Positions 26,895-35,117 of a DNA stretch of 36,261 nucleotides are shown piece after piece. The DNA is from Planctomycetota bacterium (lineage in GTDB: Bacteria; Planctomycetota; Planctomycetia; Pirellulales; PLA5). The stretch covers positions 1-36,261 of the forward strand of contig JAJDEG010000624.1 of assembly GCA_029259895.1 (NCBI GenBank). Reading direction: 5' to 3'. The notes below the pieces were generated by a model. It was not told where the DNA came from. It did not search any database and saw only the letters and a list, made by a program, of their open reading frames with translations. Every line of letters begins with the position of its first letter. Position 1 is the stretch's first letter. A program made the translations under genes and the position numbers.

Positions 26895-27303
26895 CACGGA
26901 CGCATCGCGGCATCCGTCGATCGCCCACCCCCGCGATCTGTCGCGTGCTCAAACGTCTTCGCAACCAAGCAAAGTATCCAGTCGCGCCGTCAAACTAGGC
27001 GATTCGCGACTCCAAATTCATGCCAAGTCCCGAAGTCGCGCGACGTCAATTTGTTAGCGAACGTGGGCTTTCGGCGGACAAGCGGGCCGTCGCAGATCGC
27101 GCAGAGGCCCTGTTTTCTCAGGGATGTCACCGAGGGCGCGCTAAGTTTTTTTCCCCGGCGTCGCGAGCAGCGGACCGCCAACGAATTCGCCGCTGCCCCC
27201 TGCCGAAACGCAAAAACCACTCAAAATGATGGATGATTCCATCGCCCAATGGAGTGCGGCGCGACGATTCGCCCAGGCACCGCAGGTAGGCCACTAACGC
27301 CAG

Positions 27304-27332
27304 TTCTCCCGGTTTTGCAGCAGGCGTATAAT
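27304..27332 (+). promoter_or_regulatory. Candidate upstream promoter for DUF1573 gene
   Basis: A perfect TATAAT at 27327-27332 lies 17 bp after TTCTCC (27304-27309, half match to TTGACA). It would give a leader of about 200 nt. The -10 is strong, the -35 weak. Confidence 0.35.
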
Positions 27333-27403
27333 TTGCTTTGGCGGCAACGGAGTCCTAGCCGAATCAACCTTTTGAACGTGGAGAATCGACGCTCCTTGCG
27401 AAG

Positions 27404-27432
27404 TTGACATCTCCGCGATCGCCGCGTACCTT
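27404..27432 (+). promoter_or_regulatory. Candidate proximal promoter for DUF1573 gene
   Basis: A perfect TTGACA at 27404-27409 is followed after 17 bp by TACCTT (27427-27432, half match to TATAAT). Transcription would start near 27440, leaving about 100 nt of leader. It complements the upstream candidate, which has the stronger -10. Confidence 0.35.
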
Positions 27433-27542
27433 CCCGACCCAAGAATCGCATCAATTCGCCGACCGTTCCACGCTAGCACGAACCTCTCCAGCGAGGGGGC
27501 GTCGCAAGCCGCGGTCTGCGGTCGCCTCTGGGAGTTGGCTCC

Positions 27543-28553
27543 GTGATTTGTAGGGCGATTACTTCGTTCGTTTTCGTTGCGATGCTATCGGCATCCGCGT
27601 CCGCCCAGCAATGGGCCGACAAGATGTTCGAGAACCACAAGCACGACTTCGGCACCGTCGCTCGCGCGTCGAAGTGCGTGGTGAGCTTTCCGATCAAGAA
27701 CCTGTACAAGGAAGACGTGCATATCAGTCACCTCGAAGTGAGCTGTAGCTGCACGTCGGCGGAGATCAGCCAGAAAGATCTCAAGTCGCTTGAGACGGGC
27801 GAGATCGTGGCGACGTTCAACACGCGGGCGTTTCTCGGCCAGCGGGGCGCGACGATCAAAGTGGTGATCGACAAGCCGTTCTTCGCCGAAGTACGGCTCC
27901 GCGTGGACGGGTACATCCGCAGCGACGTGGTATTCGACCCGCCGCTGGTCGACCTGGGCAACGTGGACGTGGGGACGCCGGTCGATCGCAAAGTGACGGT
28001 TCGCTATGCGGGGCGCAGCGACTGGACGATCGAGGACGTGACGAGCGCGAACAAGAGCTTTGAAGTGCAGATGTCGCCGCCGGTGCGCAACGGCAACCGC
28101 GTCGATTACGAATTGACGGTGCGCTTGAAGGCGGACGCCCCGGCGGGCTATATCAAGGACGTGCTGACGATCGTTACGAACGACGGGGCCACGAAGCGGA
28201 TTCCGCTGTACGTCGAAGGCCGCGTTACGCCGGCGCTGGCCGTCAGTCCGGCGTCGCTGTTTCTGGGCACGCTGAAGCCGGGCGATACGGCCACGAAGCT
28301 GATGATCGTGCAGGGGAAGCAGCCGTTTAAGATCGCCTCGGTCGAGTGCGACGACTCGCGTTTTCAGTTCAAGGTGGACGAAAAGGCCGCCGTGCTGCAT
28401 CGTATTCCGGTGACGTACACCGCCGGCAACGTCGCGGGAAAGGTCGCACAAACGGTGCGCGTTACGACTGACACCGGCGCGACCGGGGAATGTCAGGCGT
28501 GGGCGACGATCGAAGCCGCGCCTGGCGAGAATGCCGCCGCCAAGGCTGAATGA
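27543..28553 (+). CDS. Secreted DUF1573-domain protein
   Basis: A 336-residue exported protein common in planctomycetes, function unknown. The GTG start at 27543 is supported by GGGAG at 27530-27534 with 8 nt spacing, and by a signal peptide that follows at once (hydrophobic SFVFVAMLSASASA, then QQW). Residues 35-80 carry the DUF1573 signature HDFGTVARASKCVVSFPI with the SCSCTSAEI segment, where the family usually has SCGCT. Residues 110-210 and 225-325 look like two further Ig-like/ASPM-SPD-2-Hydin-type beta domains (LVDLGNVDVGTPVDRKV, FLGTLKPGDTATKLMIV). The tail is Ala/Glu-rich. It converges with the glycerate kinase region. The likely location is the periplasm or cell surface. Confidence 0.87.
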   Translation: MICRAITSFVFVAMLSASASAQQWADKMFENHKHDFGTVARASKCVVSFPIKNLYKEDVHISHLEVSCSCTSAEISQKDLKSLETGEIVATFNTRAFLGQRGATIKVVIDKPFFAEVRLRVDGYIRSDVVFDPPLVDLGNVDVGTPVDRKVTVRYAGRSDWTIEDVTSANKSFEVQMSPPVRNGNRVDYELTVRLKADAPAGYIKDVLTIVTNDGATKRIPLYVEGRVTPALAVSPASLFLGTLKPGDTATKLMIVQGKQPFKIASVECDDSRFQFKVDEKAAVLHRIPVTYTAGNVAGKVAQTVRVTTDTGATGECQAWATIEAAPGENAAAKAE

Positions 28554-28556
28554 AAA

Positions 28557-28583
28557 CGGCCGAGCGGTAGCGGCCGCGAGTTT
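28557..28583 (+). terminator. Weak terminator-like hairpin after DUF1573 gene
   Basis: CGGCCG (28557-28562) can pair with CGGCCG (28571-28576) across an 8-nt loop, followed by CGAGTTT. It is 4 bp after the stop codon. The stem is GC-rich but the T-run is poor, so termination here is uncertain. Confidence 0.25.
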
Positions 28584-28606
28584 CGTTCCGCCACGTCACC
28601 GGCGAA

Positions 28607-28735
28607 TTAGTCGCGACGTCTGACGCGCGGTATGTCCTCGAGCGGTGTCGATTGCTCGAGTACGATCTTCCATCCGCTTGCGTCGCGTTTGAGAACGAAC
28701 GACGTCTGTACGGTCATCCGCCATTGGACCTCTTC
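28607..28735 (-). pseudogene. 3' remnant of a SnoaL/NTF2-like gene
   Basis: About 40 codons read EEVQWRMTVQTSFVLKRD, then a segment with GWKIVLEQSTPLEDIP and a stop. This is the pattern of the last two strands of SnoaL-like/NTF2-like proteins (rmTfvlkrdgGWkivleq). The normal 80 or so upstream residues are absent, because upstream the frame runs into glycerate kinase coding sequence. An ATG at 28715-28717 overlaps the glycerate kinase stop as ATGA, so a 36-residue peptide could be made by coupled translation. The likeliest reading is a gene cut by a deletion that fused its end to the kinase gene. The family call is tentative. Confidence 0.45.
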
Positions 28736-30156
28736 TGTCCCTCGCCGACGATCGCAATGCGAATATCGCAGACGTTCGTATGCGTTGGCCCGGTCTTGAG
28801 TAGGCCGCCTGCGGTCGCGAAGAAGTGGTAGGCGTCGTTGCGAGCGAGGTAGTCGGCCGGGTCGAGACGCTCTCGCGCGGCGGCTGTCGCGACTTGGGCA
28901 TCGACGACCGCGCCGGCGGCGTCGGTCGGGCCGTCCTCGCCGTCGGTGCCGGCGGAAAGAATCGCGATATTGTCGGGGAATGCGCGTTGAGAGTCGCTTC
29001 CGATCAATTCTTGTAGGGCAGAGAGGACGAGTTGCTGATTTCGTCCGCCCAGACCGCGCTGCTCCGGCGGCGCGAGGCGAACGACGGGTTCGCCGCCAGT
29101 GATGAGGCAGTTCGGGCCGTTCGAGGACATCATGCGACGGGCCATTTGGGCCAGATGTTGGCCGACGTTTTCGGCGTCGCCTTCGAGCGTCGTGGCGGAG
29201 TGCATCGCGTGGCGATAACCCAGGCGTTCCGCTTCCATGCCGGCGGCGTCGACCGCGGCGGCGTTGTTGCCGATGACGAGGTTCGTCGTGCGGCAATGCG
29301 AGGCAAGAGCGGCGGATTGGCCGCTCGCCGCATTGGAATGTGCTGCTGTCGCGCGGCTACGCAGGAAGTTCATCACGTTCTGCGGTACGCCGGCCGCAAC
29401 GCCGCCGAAGCGTTCGAGCACGTCAACGGCGCGTTGCGTGTCGCGCAACGGCGTCGTACGATTCTCGACCGTTGGCCCCGAGGCAATCACGTCGAGCGGA
29501 TCGCCCAGCACGTCGGAAATGATGAGCGCGATCAGCCGGCCGGCGTTGCAAGCGCGTGCCAAACCGCCCCCTTTGACGCGGCTAAGCTGCTTGCGGACCG
29601 CGTTGAGTTCTTCGATGTTCGCCCCGGCGGCACTGAGGAACTGCGTTACTTCGAGCTTGTCTTCAAGCGTGATGCCGTCGACGGGCGCGGGAAGCAGGGC
29701 CGAGCCACCGCCGGATATCAACGCGATGCAGATGTCGGGCTGGCCGAGGTTCGACACGAGTTGGAGCATCTTCAACGTGCCGTCGACGCCCTCGCGGCGC
29801 GGTTCGTTTACGCCGGCGGGGCGGGCGGCGTGCAGTCGGATCGCCTTCGTCGGCCGCACGCAATCGGCGGGGACATTGACGAGACCGCCGACGCGCTTGC
29901 TGGTGAGCACGTCGTCGCCGAGCGCGTTTTCGAGACCAGCCGCCATGCCGGCACCCGCCTTGCCCGCACCGACAACGGCGATACGACCGACGCCACGCAG
30001 GTCGATGGCTTCATCGCCGATGTGCAGGGTGTCGCCGTGACGTCGAACGCATCGCTCGACGAGCCGATCGGCGCGGACGGCTTCGAGTCCCGCGAGCCAG
30101 ATGCGCCAGGCATCGTCGCGGAGCGAGCGTCGAGCGTTGCCGAGGATGTCCGTCAC
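28714..30156 (-). CDS. Glycerate 2-kinase, class II (DUF4147/MOFRL)
   Basis: A 480-residue cytosolic kinase that phosphorylates glycerate, probably at C2, feeding 2-phosphoglycerate into lower glycolysis. The N-terminal DUF4147-like domain shows VVGAGKAGAGMAAGLE, ALISGGGSALLPAP, LNAVRKQLSRVKGGGLA and ISDVLGDPLDVIASGPT. The C-terminal MOFRL domain shows CLITGGEPVV, GLGGRNQQLVL, SAGTDGEDGPTDAAGA and GPTHTNVCDIRIA. The start is GTG at 30156, with a weak GAGCGG upstream. The last ten residues (GEGQKRSNGG) run past the usual family end and coincide with the junction to the SnoaL-like remnant. It lies 42 bp after the receptor gene and is probably cotranscribed with it. Confidence 0.9.
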   Translation of the reverse strand: MTDILGNARRSLRDDAWRIWLAGLEAVRADRLVERCVRRHGDTLHIGDEAIDLRGVGRIAVVGAGKAGAGMAAGLENALGDDVLTSKRVGGLVNVPADCVRPTKAIRLHAARPAGVNEPRREGVDGTLKMLQLVSNLGQPDICIALISGGGSALLPAPVDGITLEDKLEVTQFLSAAGANIEELNAVRKQLSRVKGGGLARACNAGRLIALIISDVLGDPLDVIASGPTVENRTTPLRDTQRAVDVLERFGGVAAGVPQNVMNFLRSRATAAHSNAASGQSAALASHCRTTNLVIGNNAAAVDAAGMEAERLGYRHAMHSATTLEGDAENVGQHLAQMARRMMSSNGPNCLITGGEPVVRLAPPEQRGLGGRNQQLVLSALQELIGSDSQRAFPDNIAILSAGTDGEDGPTDAAGAVVDAQVATAAARERLDPADYLARNDAYHFFATAGGLLKTGPTHTNVCDIRIAIVGEGQKRSNGG

Positions 30157-30198
30157 GTGCCGCTCGATGCGGAGGCCAGTCGTTGCGGTAGAGTCGCG

Positions 30199-33132
30199 CT
30201 AATCGCCATCAGTAAACGGCACGACGACGCGGAATCCGATGTCGCGGCCACCACGGGCCGGATCGGCGTTGGCCCGCATCGTGGCCCGAGCGTTGCGCGT
30301 TGTGCTGTTGTACGGATCGAGAAAACTACCGCCGCGAATGGTGGGGAACTGCCGAATTCCCGGCGTTTCATCCTCGATGTCGCGATGGCCCGGCTCGTAC
30401 AAATCCTCGCACCACTCGGCGGCGTTGCCGAGCATGTTGAGGATTCCCTCCGGCGTGGAACCGTCGCTCAATGCGTCGACGGGAACGAGGCCTCCGCCGC
30501 GCTCGAAACCCAGATTGCAGCGATCTTCCGACGGTTCGTCGGTTTCCGGCCAAGGGAACATGCGACCTTGCACGCCGCGGGCCGCGCGTTCCCATTGTAC
30601 TTCCGTCGGCAATGCTCCGCCGACGAACGCGGCGAAGTTCTTTGCCTGTTGGTGAGATACGTTGGTGACGGGCAAGTTGGCGGCGGCGTCGACGTCGTCG
30701 GGACGCCACGCCGTGCCGGCTTTCGCTTCACCCTCGGCGGCGGCGAAGATGGCGTATTGGCGGACCGAGACTTCGGTCGTGGAAATCAAGTACGGCGCGT
30801 CGACTTCTGCGGGGCGTCGTGCCAGTGCCAATTCGCCGTTGCGGATACCGTCGCGCGCCGCTCCATAGACGAACTCGCCCGGCTCGATGACGACGAAATG
30901 CAGCGGCGCTCGGGCTTTGTCGAGCGCATCGTGAACGTACCGGCCTTCGGCGACCTGCCTCAGCGTCGCCGGCGGACGCGGGCCGGGCGACAATTCGAGG
31001 CGAAACTTTCGCTGGGCCAATTCGCTGCGCGACAAGGTCACGTCGAGCCCGCTGTAACCCTTCGCCGTTGCGACAATGTGATATCGCCGACCCGGCGCCG
31101 CGGGGAGCACGGCCCGACCGCCATCGAGCGGCAGCGGAGCGTCGTTGACCGCAACCGCCGCTTCGGCCGGAACGAACGAGACGTACGGATCGAGATCGAC
31201 GACGACGGTGAACTGCGTCGACTTCAATTCGTCGAAGGAAAATGTTTGCGTCCAATCGGCGTAGCCGTCGGCCGAGGCGGCGAACGCGACCTTTGCGTCC
31301 TCCTCGACCGGTATCGTGGCTTCTCCCGCCGTAACGGCGATGGGCTTTCCATCGGCCGTGACATTCGCGTCGGCCGGATCGATGCGTACGACGACGTTTT
31401 CGATTTGCTTCGGAACGGGCGCAAGGACAATCGATTCAGCCTGCGGTCCGACTCCGACGTTGCCGCCAAGCGCGACGTTGACCTCCGCGCTGGCGTCCTG
31501 AAATCCGGCCTTCTTAACGAGCAGCGTGTGACGACCCAGCGATAGCGTCACTTCCGCCGGCGTTCGCGAACCGATGGGCACCGGATTGCCGTCGAGGTAC
31601 ACCACGGCGTCGGGCGGATCGGTGGTGATCCGTACCAGCCGAGCCGTCGGTATCTTTTTCAACTCCAGTGTCACAACGCGCTTCTCATCGTTCTTGGCGT
31701 CCTTTGTGACGTCGATCGATTTCTTGGCTTCATAGTGCCCGTCGAGCGCGACGACAATATCGTGTTTTCCAATCTTCAACTTCAATTTCGCCGGCGTTTT
31801 TTCGCCGCTCGCCACGCCGTCGATGCTTACCTTGGCCCCGCTGGGGTCGCTGGCGATCTCGACCGTGCGCGTACCGTCGTCGACAGGCCAAGCGTAAAAA
31901 AGCAGATAAGCCACGCCCGCGATGACGGCCACGGACAGCGCGGCCAACGTCGCGGGATGATCGAGCGGACCGCGACGCTTTGCCAATCGCATCGCCGGCG
32001 GCAAGTCTGGATCGCGCCGCGGTGGGCGAGATGCCGCCGAAGCTGTCACCGTGCTCGGTCCGTCCTTCGACGCGGATTCGGCCGTTGGCGTTTCATTCGG
32101 CGGTGGAACATCCGACCGTACACGATCGGATGGCGGCTCTTCAGACGGCAAGTCATCTTCGCCCGGCATCATCGTGCCGCGAACGGACGACGCGGGGTGC
32201 TGGGCAACGTCCGCCGTCGGCGTGCGCTCTGGGGTCGATGGAGGCGCTTCGGCAGGTTTGCCGGACGGCACATCGGCGGGCGCGGAAACGCGCGGCGTGT
32301 TGCGAACGTCGTCTTGCCAGCCTTCGAGCGGTGCCAGGCCCTGGCTGGGCGAATCTTCCGGCGAAGCCTCGTCCGCGAAGTAGACCGTTGCGGCCGTGCC
32401 CGATTCCGTCGTGCGACGAGCGGCTTCTTCCGCGGACTCGTCGGACGTGGAAGTCTCTGACGGCATTTCGTTCGACACCGCCGACTCCGACTTGTCGCTC
32501 GCATCGGGCGGAGGTGGTGCGGAGGCAACGACGGGAGTTTGAGGCGGAGCCGCAGCCGCAGCCGCCGGTTCGTCGAGAATCGCCAGCACGTGCTTGGCGT
32601 CGGTCGGACGGTCGGCCACACGCTTGGCAATCATGCGGTCGATCGCCACGGCCAAAGCGGCATCGATGCCCGGCACGATTTGGGCGGCCGACGGCAAACA
32701 CTTGTCGGCATCGCCATGCCAGCGCATCCAGGCCAGGTCGCCTCCGAGCGGATCGTCGGCGACGCCCTCGAATAGCGACGCGAACCGCGATCCGACGAGA
32801 AGTTCGACCGCCAGCAAGCCAAGCGCATAAAGGTCAGTCGCCGGGCCGACTTCGCCGAACGTTTCTGCGGCCAGCGTTTCCGGCGGGAGGTACTTCGACA
32901 GCCCTTCGGGGGCTTCGACCTGAGTGCTGACGATCGTCGCCCGCACGTCGCCCAATCGCACGCGTCCGTCGGCCGCGAGATACACCGTATCGGGCCGCAC
33001 TTGGCCGAACGAACGTCCATTCGCGTGATACGACTGCAGCGCGGCGAGAACGCCCCGCACGACGTGTCCTACGAATTGGCTGTCGTGCGCCTCGCCGAGC
33101 AGCCCAACGAGATTGCCGGGTGGAAAATTCAT
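30199..33132 (-). CDS. Membrane protein: kinase C-lobe-like, PEGA repeats, FGE-sulfatase
   Basis: A 977-residue single-pass membrane protein. Residues 1-185 follow the C-lobe of a Hanks-type Ser/Thr kinase: LAALQSYHANG, a catalytic-loop position reading SFGQVRPDTV in place of HRDLKPEN, LGDV in place of DFG, YLPPETLA for the APE motif, DLYALGLLAVELL and RPTDA. No N-lobe, glycine loop or VAIK lysine exists, so catalysis is unlikely. A Pro/Ser/Glu-rich linker (190-385) precedes the membrane segment (about 392-414, LAALSVAVIAGVAYLLFYAW). Two clear PEGA domains (421-480 and 496-555), two PEGA-like repeats (580-702) and an FGE-sulfatase/SUMF1-type domain (745-974; ALPTEVQWERAARG, LNMLGNAAEWCEDLY, RGGSF, DIGFRV) follow outside. 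The ATG at 33132 is chosen; a GTG 31 codons upstream is possible. The role is probably sensing or scaffolding. Confidence 0.85.
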   Translation of the reverse strand: MNFPPGNLVGLLGEAHDSQFVGHVVRGVLAALQSYHANGRSFGQVRPDTVYLAADGRVRLGDVRATIVSTQVEAPEGLSKYLPPETLAAETFGEVGPATDLYALGLLAVELLVGSRFASLFEGVADDPLGGDLAWMRWHGDADKCLPSAAQIVPGIDAALAVAIDRMIAKRVADRPTDAKHVLAILDEPAAAAAAPPQTPVVASAPPPPDASDKSESAVSNEMPSETSTSDESAEEAARRTTESGTAATVYFADEASPEDSPSQGLAPLEGWQDDVRNTPRVSAPADVPSGKPAEAPPSTPERTPTADVAQHPASSVRGTMMPGEDDLPSEEPPSDRVRSDVPPPNETPTAESASKDGPSTVTASAASRPPRRDPDLPPAMRLAKRRGPLDHPATLAALSVAVIAGVAYLLFYAWPVDDGTRTVEIASDPSGAKVSIDGVASGEKTPAKLKLKIGKHDIVVALDGHYEAKKSIDVTKDAKNDEKRVVTLELKKIPTARLVRITTDPPDAVVYLDGNPVPIGSRTPAEVTLSLGRHTLLVKKAGFQDASAEVNVALGGNVGVGPQAESIVLAPVPKQIENVVVRIDPADANVTADGKPIAVTAGEATIPVEEDAKVAFAASADGYADWTQTFSFDELKSTQFTVVVDLDPYVSFVPAEAAVAVNDAPLPLDGGRAVLPAAPGRRYHIVATAKGYSGLDVTLSRSELAQRKFRLELSPGPRPPATLRQVAEGRYVHDALDKARAPLHFVVIEPGEFVYGAARDGIRNGELALARRPAEVDAPYLISTTEVSVRQYAIFAAAEGEAKAGTAWRPDDVDAAANLPVTNVSHQQAKNFAAFVGGALPTEVQWERAARGVQGRMFPWPETDEPSEDRCNLGFERGGGLVPVDALSDGSTPEGILNMLGNAAEWCEDLYEPGHRDIEDETPGIRQFPTIRGGSFLDPYNSTTRNARATMRANADPARGGRDIGFRVVVPFTDGD

Positions 33133-33479
33133 GCCGATGGTTCGTGTCGTTCGTGGAGATTCGGCCGCTTCCGGACGGTGCCAAAACGGGCGGCGAGAAA
33201 ACGGACGGCCACGGCGGATCGTCACCGCAGCACCCTACCGGGTCATCTTCCCGTATATCCGATTTTCCCGCCCTGCCAGCCTAACCTTTTGGAAGTTGGA
33301 CGCCAACCGAGCCAATGGGCGACCGACGCCGCGGTACGCCGCCCGCGGACAAGGTGCCGCGGCGGATTTCCCCTGCGAGTCGCGACGGTATGATTGTGCT
33401 TTCATATCCGACGCATAATCGCTTCTCGACATTGTTGCTTTCATCGCCGTACTTTGCTGCCTAGACGCCGGGAGAAACG
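33133..33479. other. Divergent intergenic region, receptor gene / manA
   Basis: A 347 bp gap between divergent genes. All minus-strand frames were checked for a missing kinase N-lobe and none contains a glycine loop or VAIK-like lysine. CATAAT at 33414-33419 is a possible -10 for manA, without a convincing -35. Nothing else was recognised. Confidence 0.55.
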
Positions 33480-34451
33480 ATGGCCAGCTTGTATCCGCTT
33501 CGATTTCGCCCGATATTGCGACACTACCTTTGGGGTGGTCGGCGGCTTGTCGAGATGTTCGGCAAAGACGACGGCGGCCAGAACGTCGTCGCCGAATCGT
33601 GGGAGATTTGCGACCGCGCCGACGACCAGAGCGTCGTGGCGTTTGGGCCACTCGCCGGGCGAACGCTCGGTGAACTCTCCCGCGAGTTTGCCGACGAACT
33701 CTATGGCCAAGCGACGCCAAATCAGCGATTTCCGCTGCTCTTCAAATTCCTCGATGCGCGGCAGTCGCTCTCCGTGCAGGTCCATCCAAACGACGAGCAG
33801 GCCGCCGGTCTCGATCCGCCGGATTTCGGAAAGACCGAAGCCTGGGTCGTGCTGGCCGCCGAACCGGGCAGCGTCATCTATGCCGGACTGAAACGCGGCT
33901 TCGACCGTGCGGCCCTGGCGCGCGAAGTCGCTCGCGGGACGACGGAACTATGCCTGCACCGCTTCGAGCCGCGGGTGGGCGATTGTATTTTCGTTCCGGC
34001 GGGCACGGTCCACGCGCTCGGTGGCGGATTGGTCGTCGCCGAAATCCAGCAAGCCAGCGACACCACGTTTCGCCTGTTCGATTGGAACCGCCTCGGAACG
34101 GACGGCAAGCCGCGAACGTTGCACGTCGAACGTGCACTAGCCGTCATCGACGAGCGGCGCGGCCCCGTCGAACCGCAAACGCCGCAAGCAACCGGCGAGC
34201 CGGGCGTGGAGGAACTTGTCGCATGCGAAAAATTCGCACTCGACCGCCGAACGATCGACGCGGAGCACGTATTGCACACCAACGGTCGGCCGCGGCTCGT
34301 TGCCGTGCTCGCCGGCCAATTGCGAATCGACGGCGGCCCAAGCGACACACCACTTAACGTCGGCGACACGGCCCTCATCCCAGCCTCCTGCGACGGCGTC
34401 ACGCTCCGTCCGCTCGCGCCGACGCAACTACTCACGGCCGGCATGACGTAG
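33480..34451 (+). CDS. manA: Mannose-6-phosphate isomerase, class I
   Basis: A 323-residue zinc-dependent cytosolic isomerase that interconverts mannose 6-phosphate and fructose 6-phosphate, linking mannose and GDP-mannose to glycolysis. Zinc ligands are visible as Q100 and H102 in SVQVHPND, E120 in GKTEAW and H178 in PAGTVHALGGG. The catalytic arginine is in TTFRLFDWNR (198). The length fits the short bacterial form of about 300-330 residues. The ATG at 33480 has GGGAG at 33470-33474 with 5 nt spacing. The C-terminal third is a second cupin-like beta domain. The gene stands alone, divergent from the receptor gene and convergent with the thioesterase. Confidence 0.93.
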   Translation: MASLYPLRFRPILRHYLWGGRRLVEMFGKDDGGQNVVAESWEICDRADDQSVVAFGPLAGRTLGELSREFADELYGQATPNQRFPLLFKFLDARQSLSVQVHPNDEQAAGLDPPDFGKTEAWVVLAAEPGSVIYAGLKRGFDRAALAREVARGTTELCLHRFEPRVGDCIFVPAGTVHALGGGLVVAEIQQASDTTFRLFDWNRLGTDGKPRTLHVERALAVIDERRGPVEPQTPQATGEPGVEELVACEKFALDRRTIDAEHVLHTNGRPRLVAVLAGQLRIDGGPSDTPLNVGDTALIPASCDGVTLRPLAPTQLLTAGMT

Positions 34452-34558
34452 CGTTGCCGTTCAATCGCGTGTCGATGTCCATACGAAAGCGATTCGCAGA
34501 TTCCCAATGCATTAAGAATCCATCTGCGCAATCTGTGGATCGTAAGCAACGGTTTCGC

Positions 34559-35008
34559 TCAATCGGCGGGAAACGACTGCCCTTCGATTTTCCCAATCGC
34601 CTCGCGCAAAGGCGGCGGAATCGGCTGCGGCCGGTGGGTCTTGTAGTCGAACACCACGACGGTCGAGTCCCCCTCCGCGACGACTGCCTGCTGCGCCGCG
34701 CTCAACACGGCGTGGACCATCGTTAGACTGGTGCGGCCCAGCCGCGTAATCCGCGCGCCGATCGTCACCGTGTCCGGAAAGTTCAACTGCCGCCGGTAAT
34801 CGCATTTCACCGACGCCAGAATCGGGCCCAGATCGCTATTGCTACTTTCCAACGCGATCCGATCGAGATAAGCCACGCGCGCCGACTCGAACCAGCGAAA
34901 GAACACCGTGTTATTCACGTGCCCCATCGCATCCATATCGCCCCACTGCACGCTAAGCGAGATCGTCACACGATAGTCGGCGAGCAGCGGATGCGGCGAA
35001 TCGGACAT
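34559..35008 (-). CDS. 4HBT-family acyl-CoA thioesterase
   Basis: A 149-residue hotdog-fold thioesterase of the 4-hydroxybenzoyl-CoA/YbgC-FadM type that hydrolyses an acyl-CoA in the cytosol. The active-site segment is QWGDMDAMGHVNNTVFFRWF with catalytic D24 and H30, followed by FESARVAYLDRI. The second half has the typical CDYRRQLNFPDTVTIGARI and LTMVHAVLSA strands. The length is normal. The acyl substrate cannot be told. It lies 109 bp downstream of the HNH gene and convergent with manA (107 bp gap, no clear terminator). Confidence 0.88.
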   Translation of the reverse strand: MSDSPHPLLADYRVTISLSVQWGDMDAMGHVNNTVFFRWFESARVAYLDRIALESSNSDLGPILASVKCDYRRQLNFPDTVTIGARITRLGRTSLTMVHAVLSAAQQAVVAEGDSTVVVFDYKTHRPQPIPPPLREAIGKIEGQSFPAD

Positions 35009-35043
35009 GCGGGCCAGTGTACCGGCAAACGTCGACCGGCGAA

Positions 35044-35080
35044 AGAATCGTACGAGGCGAATCCCATCGCCGACGATTCT
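35044..35080 (-). other. Imperfect hairpin between HNH and thioesterase genes
   Basis: An 8-bp outer stem (AGAATCGT at 35044-35051 with its complement at 35073-35080), a 4/1 internal loop and a 5-bp inner stem (GGCGA 35056-35060 with TCGCC 35067-35071) enclose a 6-nt loop. On the minus strand it lies 38 nt past the HNH stop and ends in TCTTTC, too poor in T for a confident terminator. One copy of the 24-bp repeat falls within it. Confidence 0.4.
35050..35073 (-). repeat. 24-bp repeated element, copy 1
   Basis: This 24-bp stretch matches 36044-36067 at 21 of 24 positions in the same orientation (consensus GTACGAGGYGAATCCYWTCG plus CCGA on the + strand). It lies 45 nt downstream of the HNH gene stop, as the other copy lies about 36 nt downstream of the AtuA-like stop. 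Confidence 0.4.
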
Positions 35081-35117
35081 CCATCGGCCGTTCCAACTGT
35101 TTTCTTCGGATCGCCGC

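Larger units (their letters stand above)
26895..27542. other. Intergenic region, selD to DUF1573 gene
   Basis: A 648 bp gap between two + strand genes. Frames inside it are short and have mixed composition. Two candidate promoters near its 3' end are listed separately. No terminator with a proper T-run was found after selD. A 61-codon minus-strand frame at 27294-27479 was judged unconvincing. Confidence 0.6.

Noticed and set aside
27294-27479. 61-codon minus-strand frame ending LLQNRENWR
   Set aside because: It looks protein-like, but third-position GC is well below that of neighbouring genes. It starts with GTG without a ribosome site and overlaps likely promoters of the DUF1573 gene.
29032-31545. 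837-codon plus-strand frame opposite glycerate kinase and receptor genes
   Set aside because: It spans two genes with clear family motifs on the other strand and shows none itself.
33133-33390. Missing kinase N-lobe in another frame upstream of the receptor gene
   Set aside because: No glycine loop or VAIK-like lysine in any minus-strand frame, so no evidence of a frameshift.
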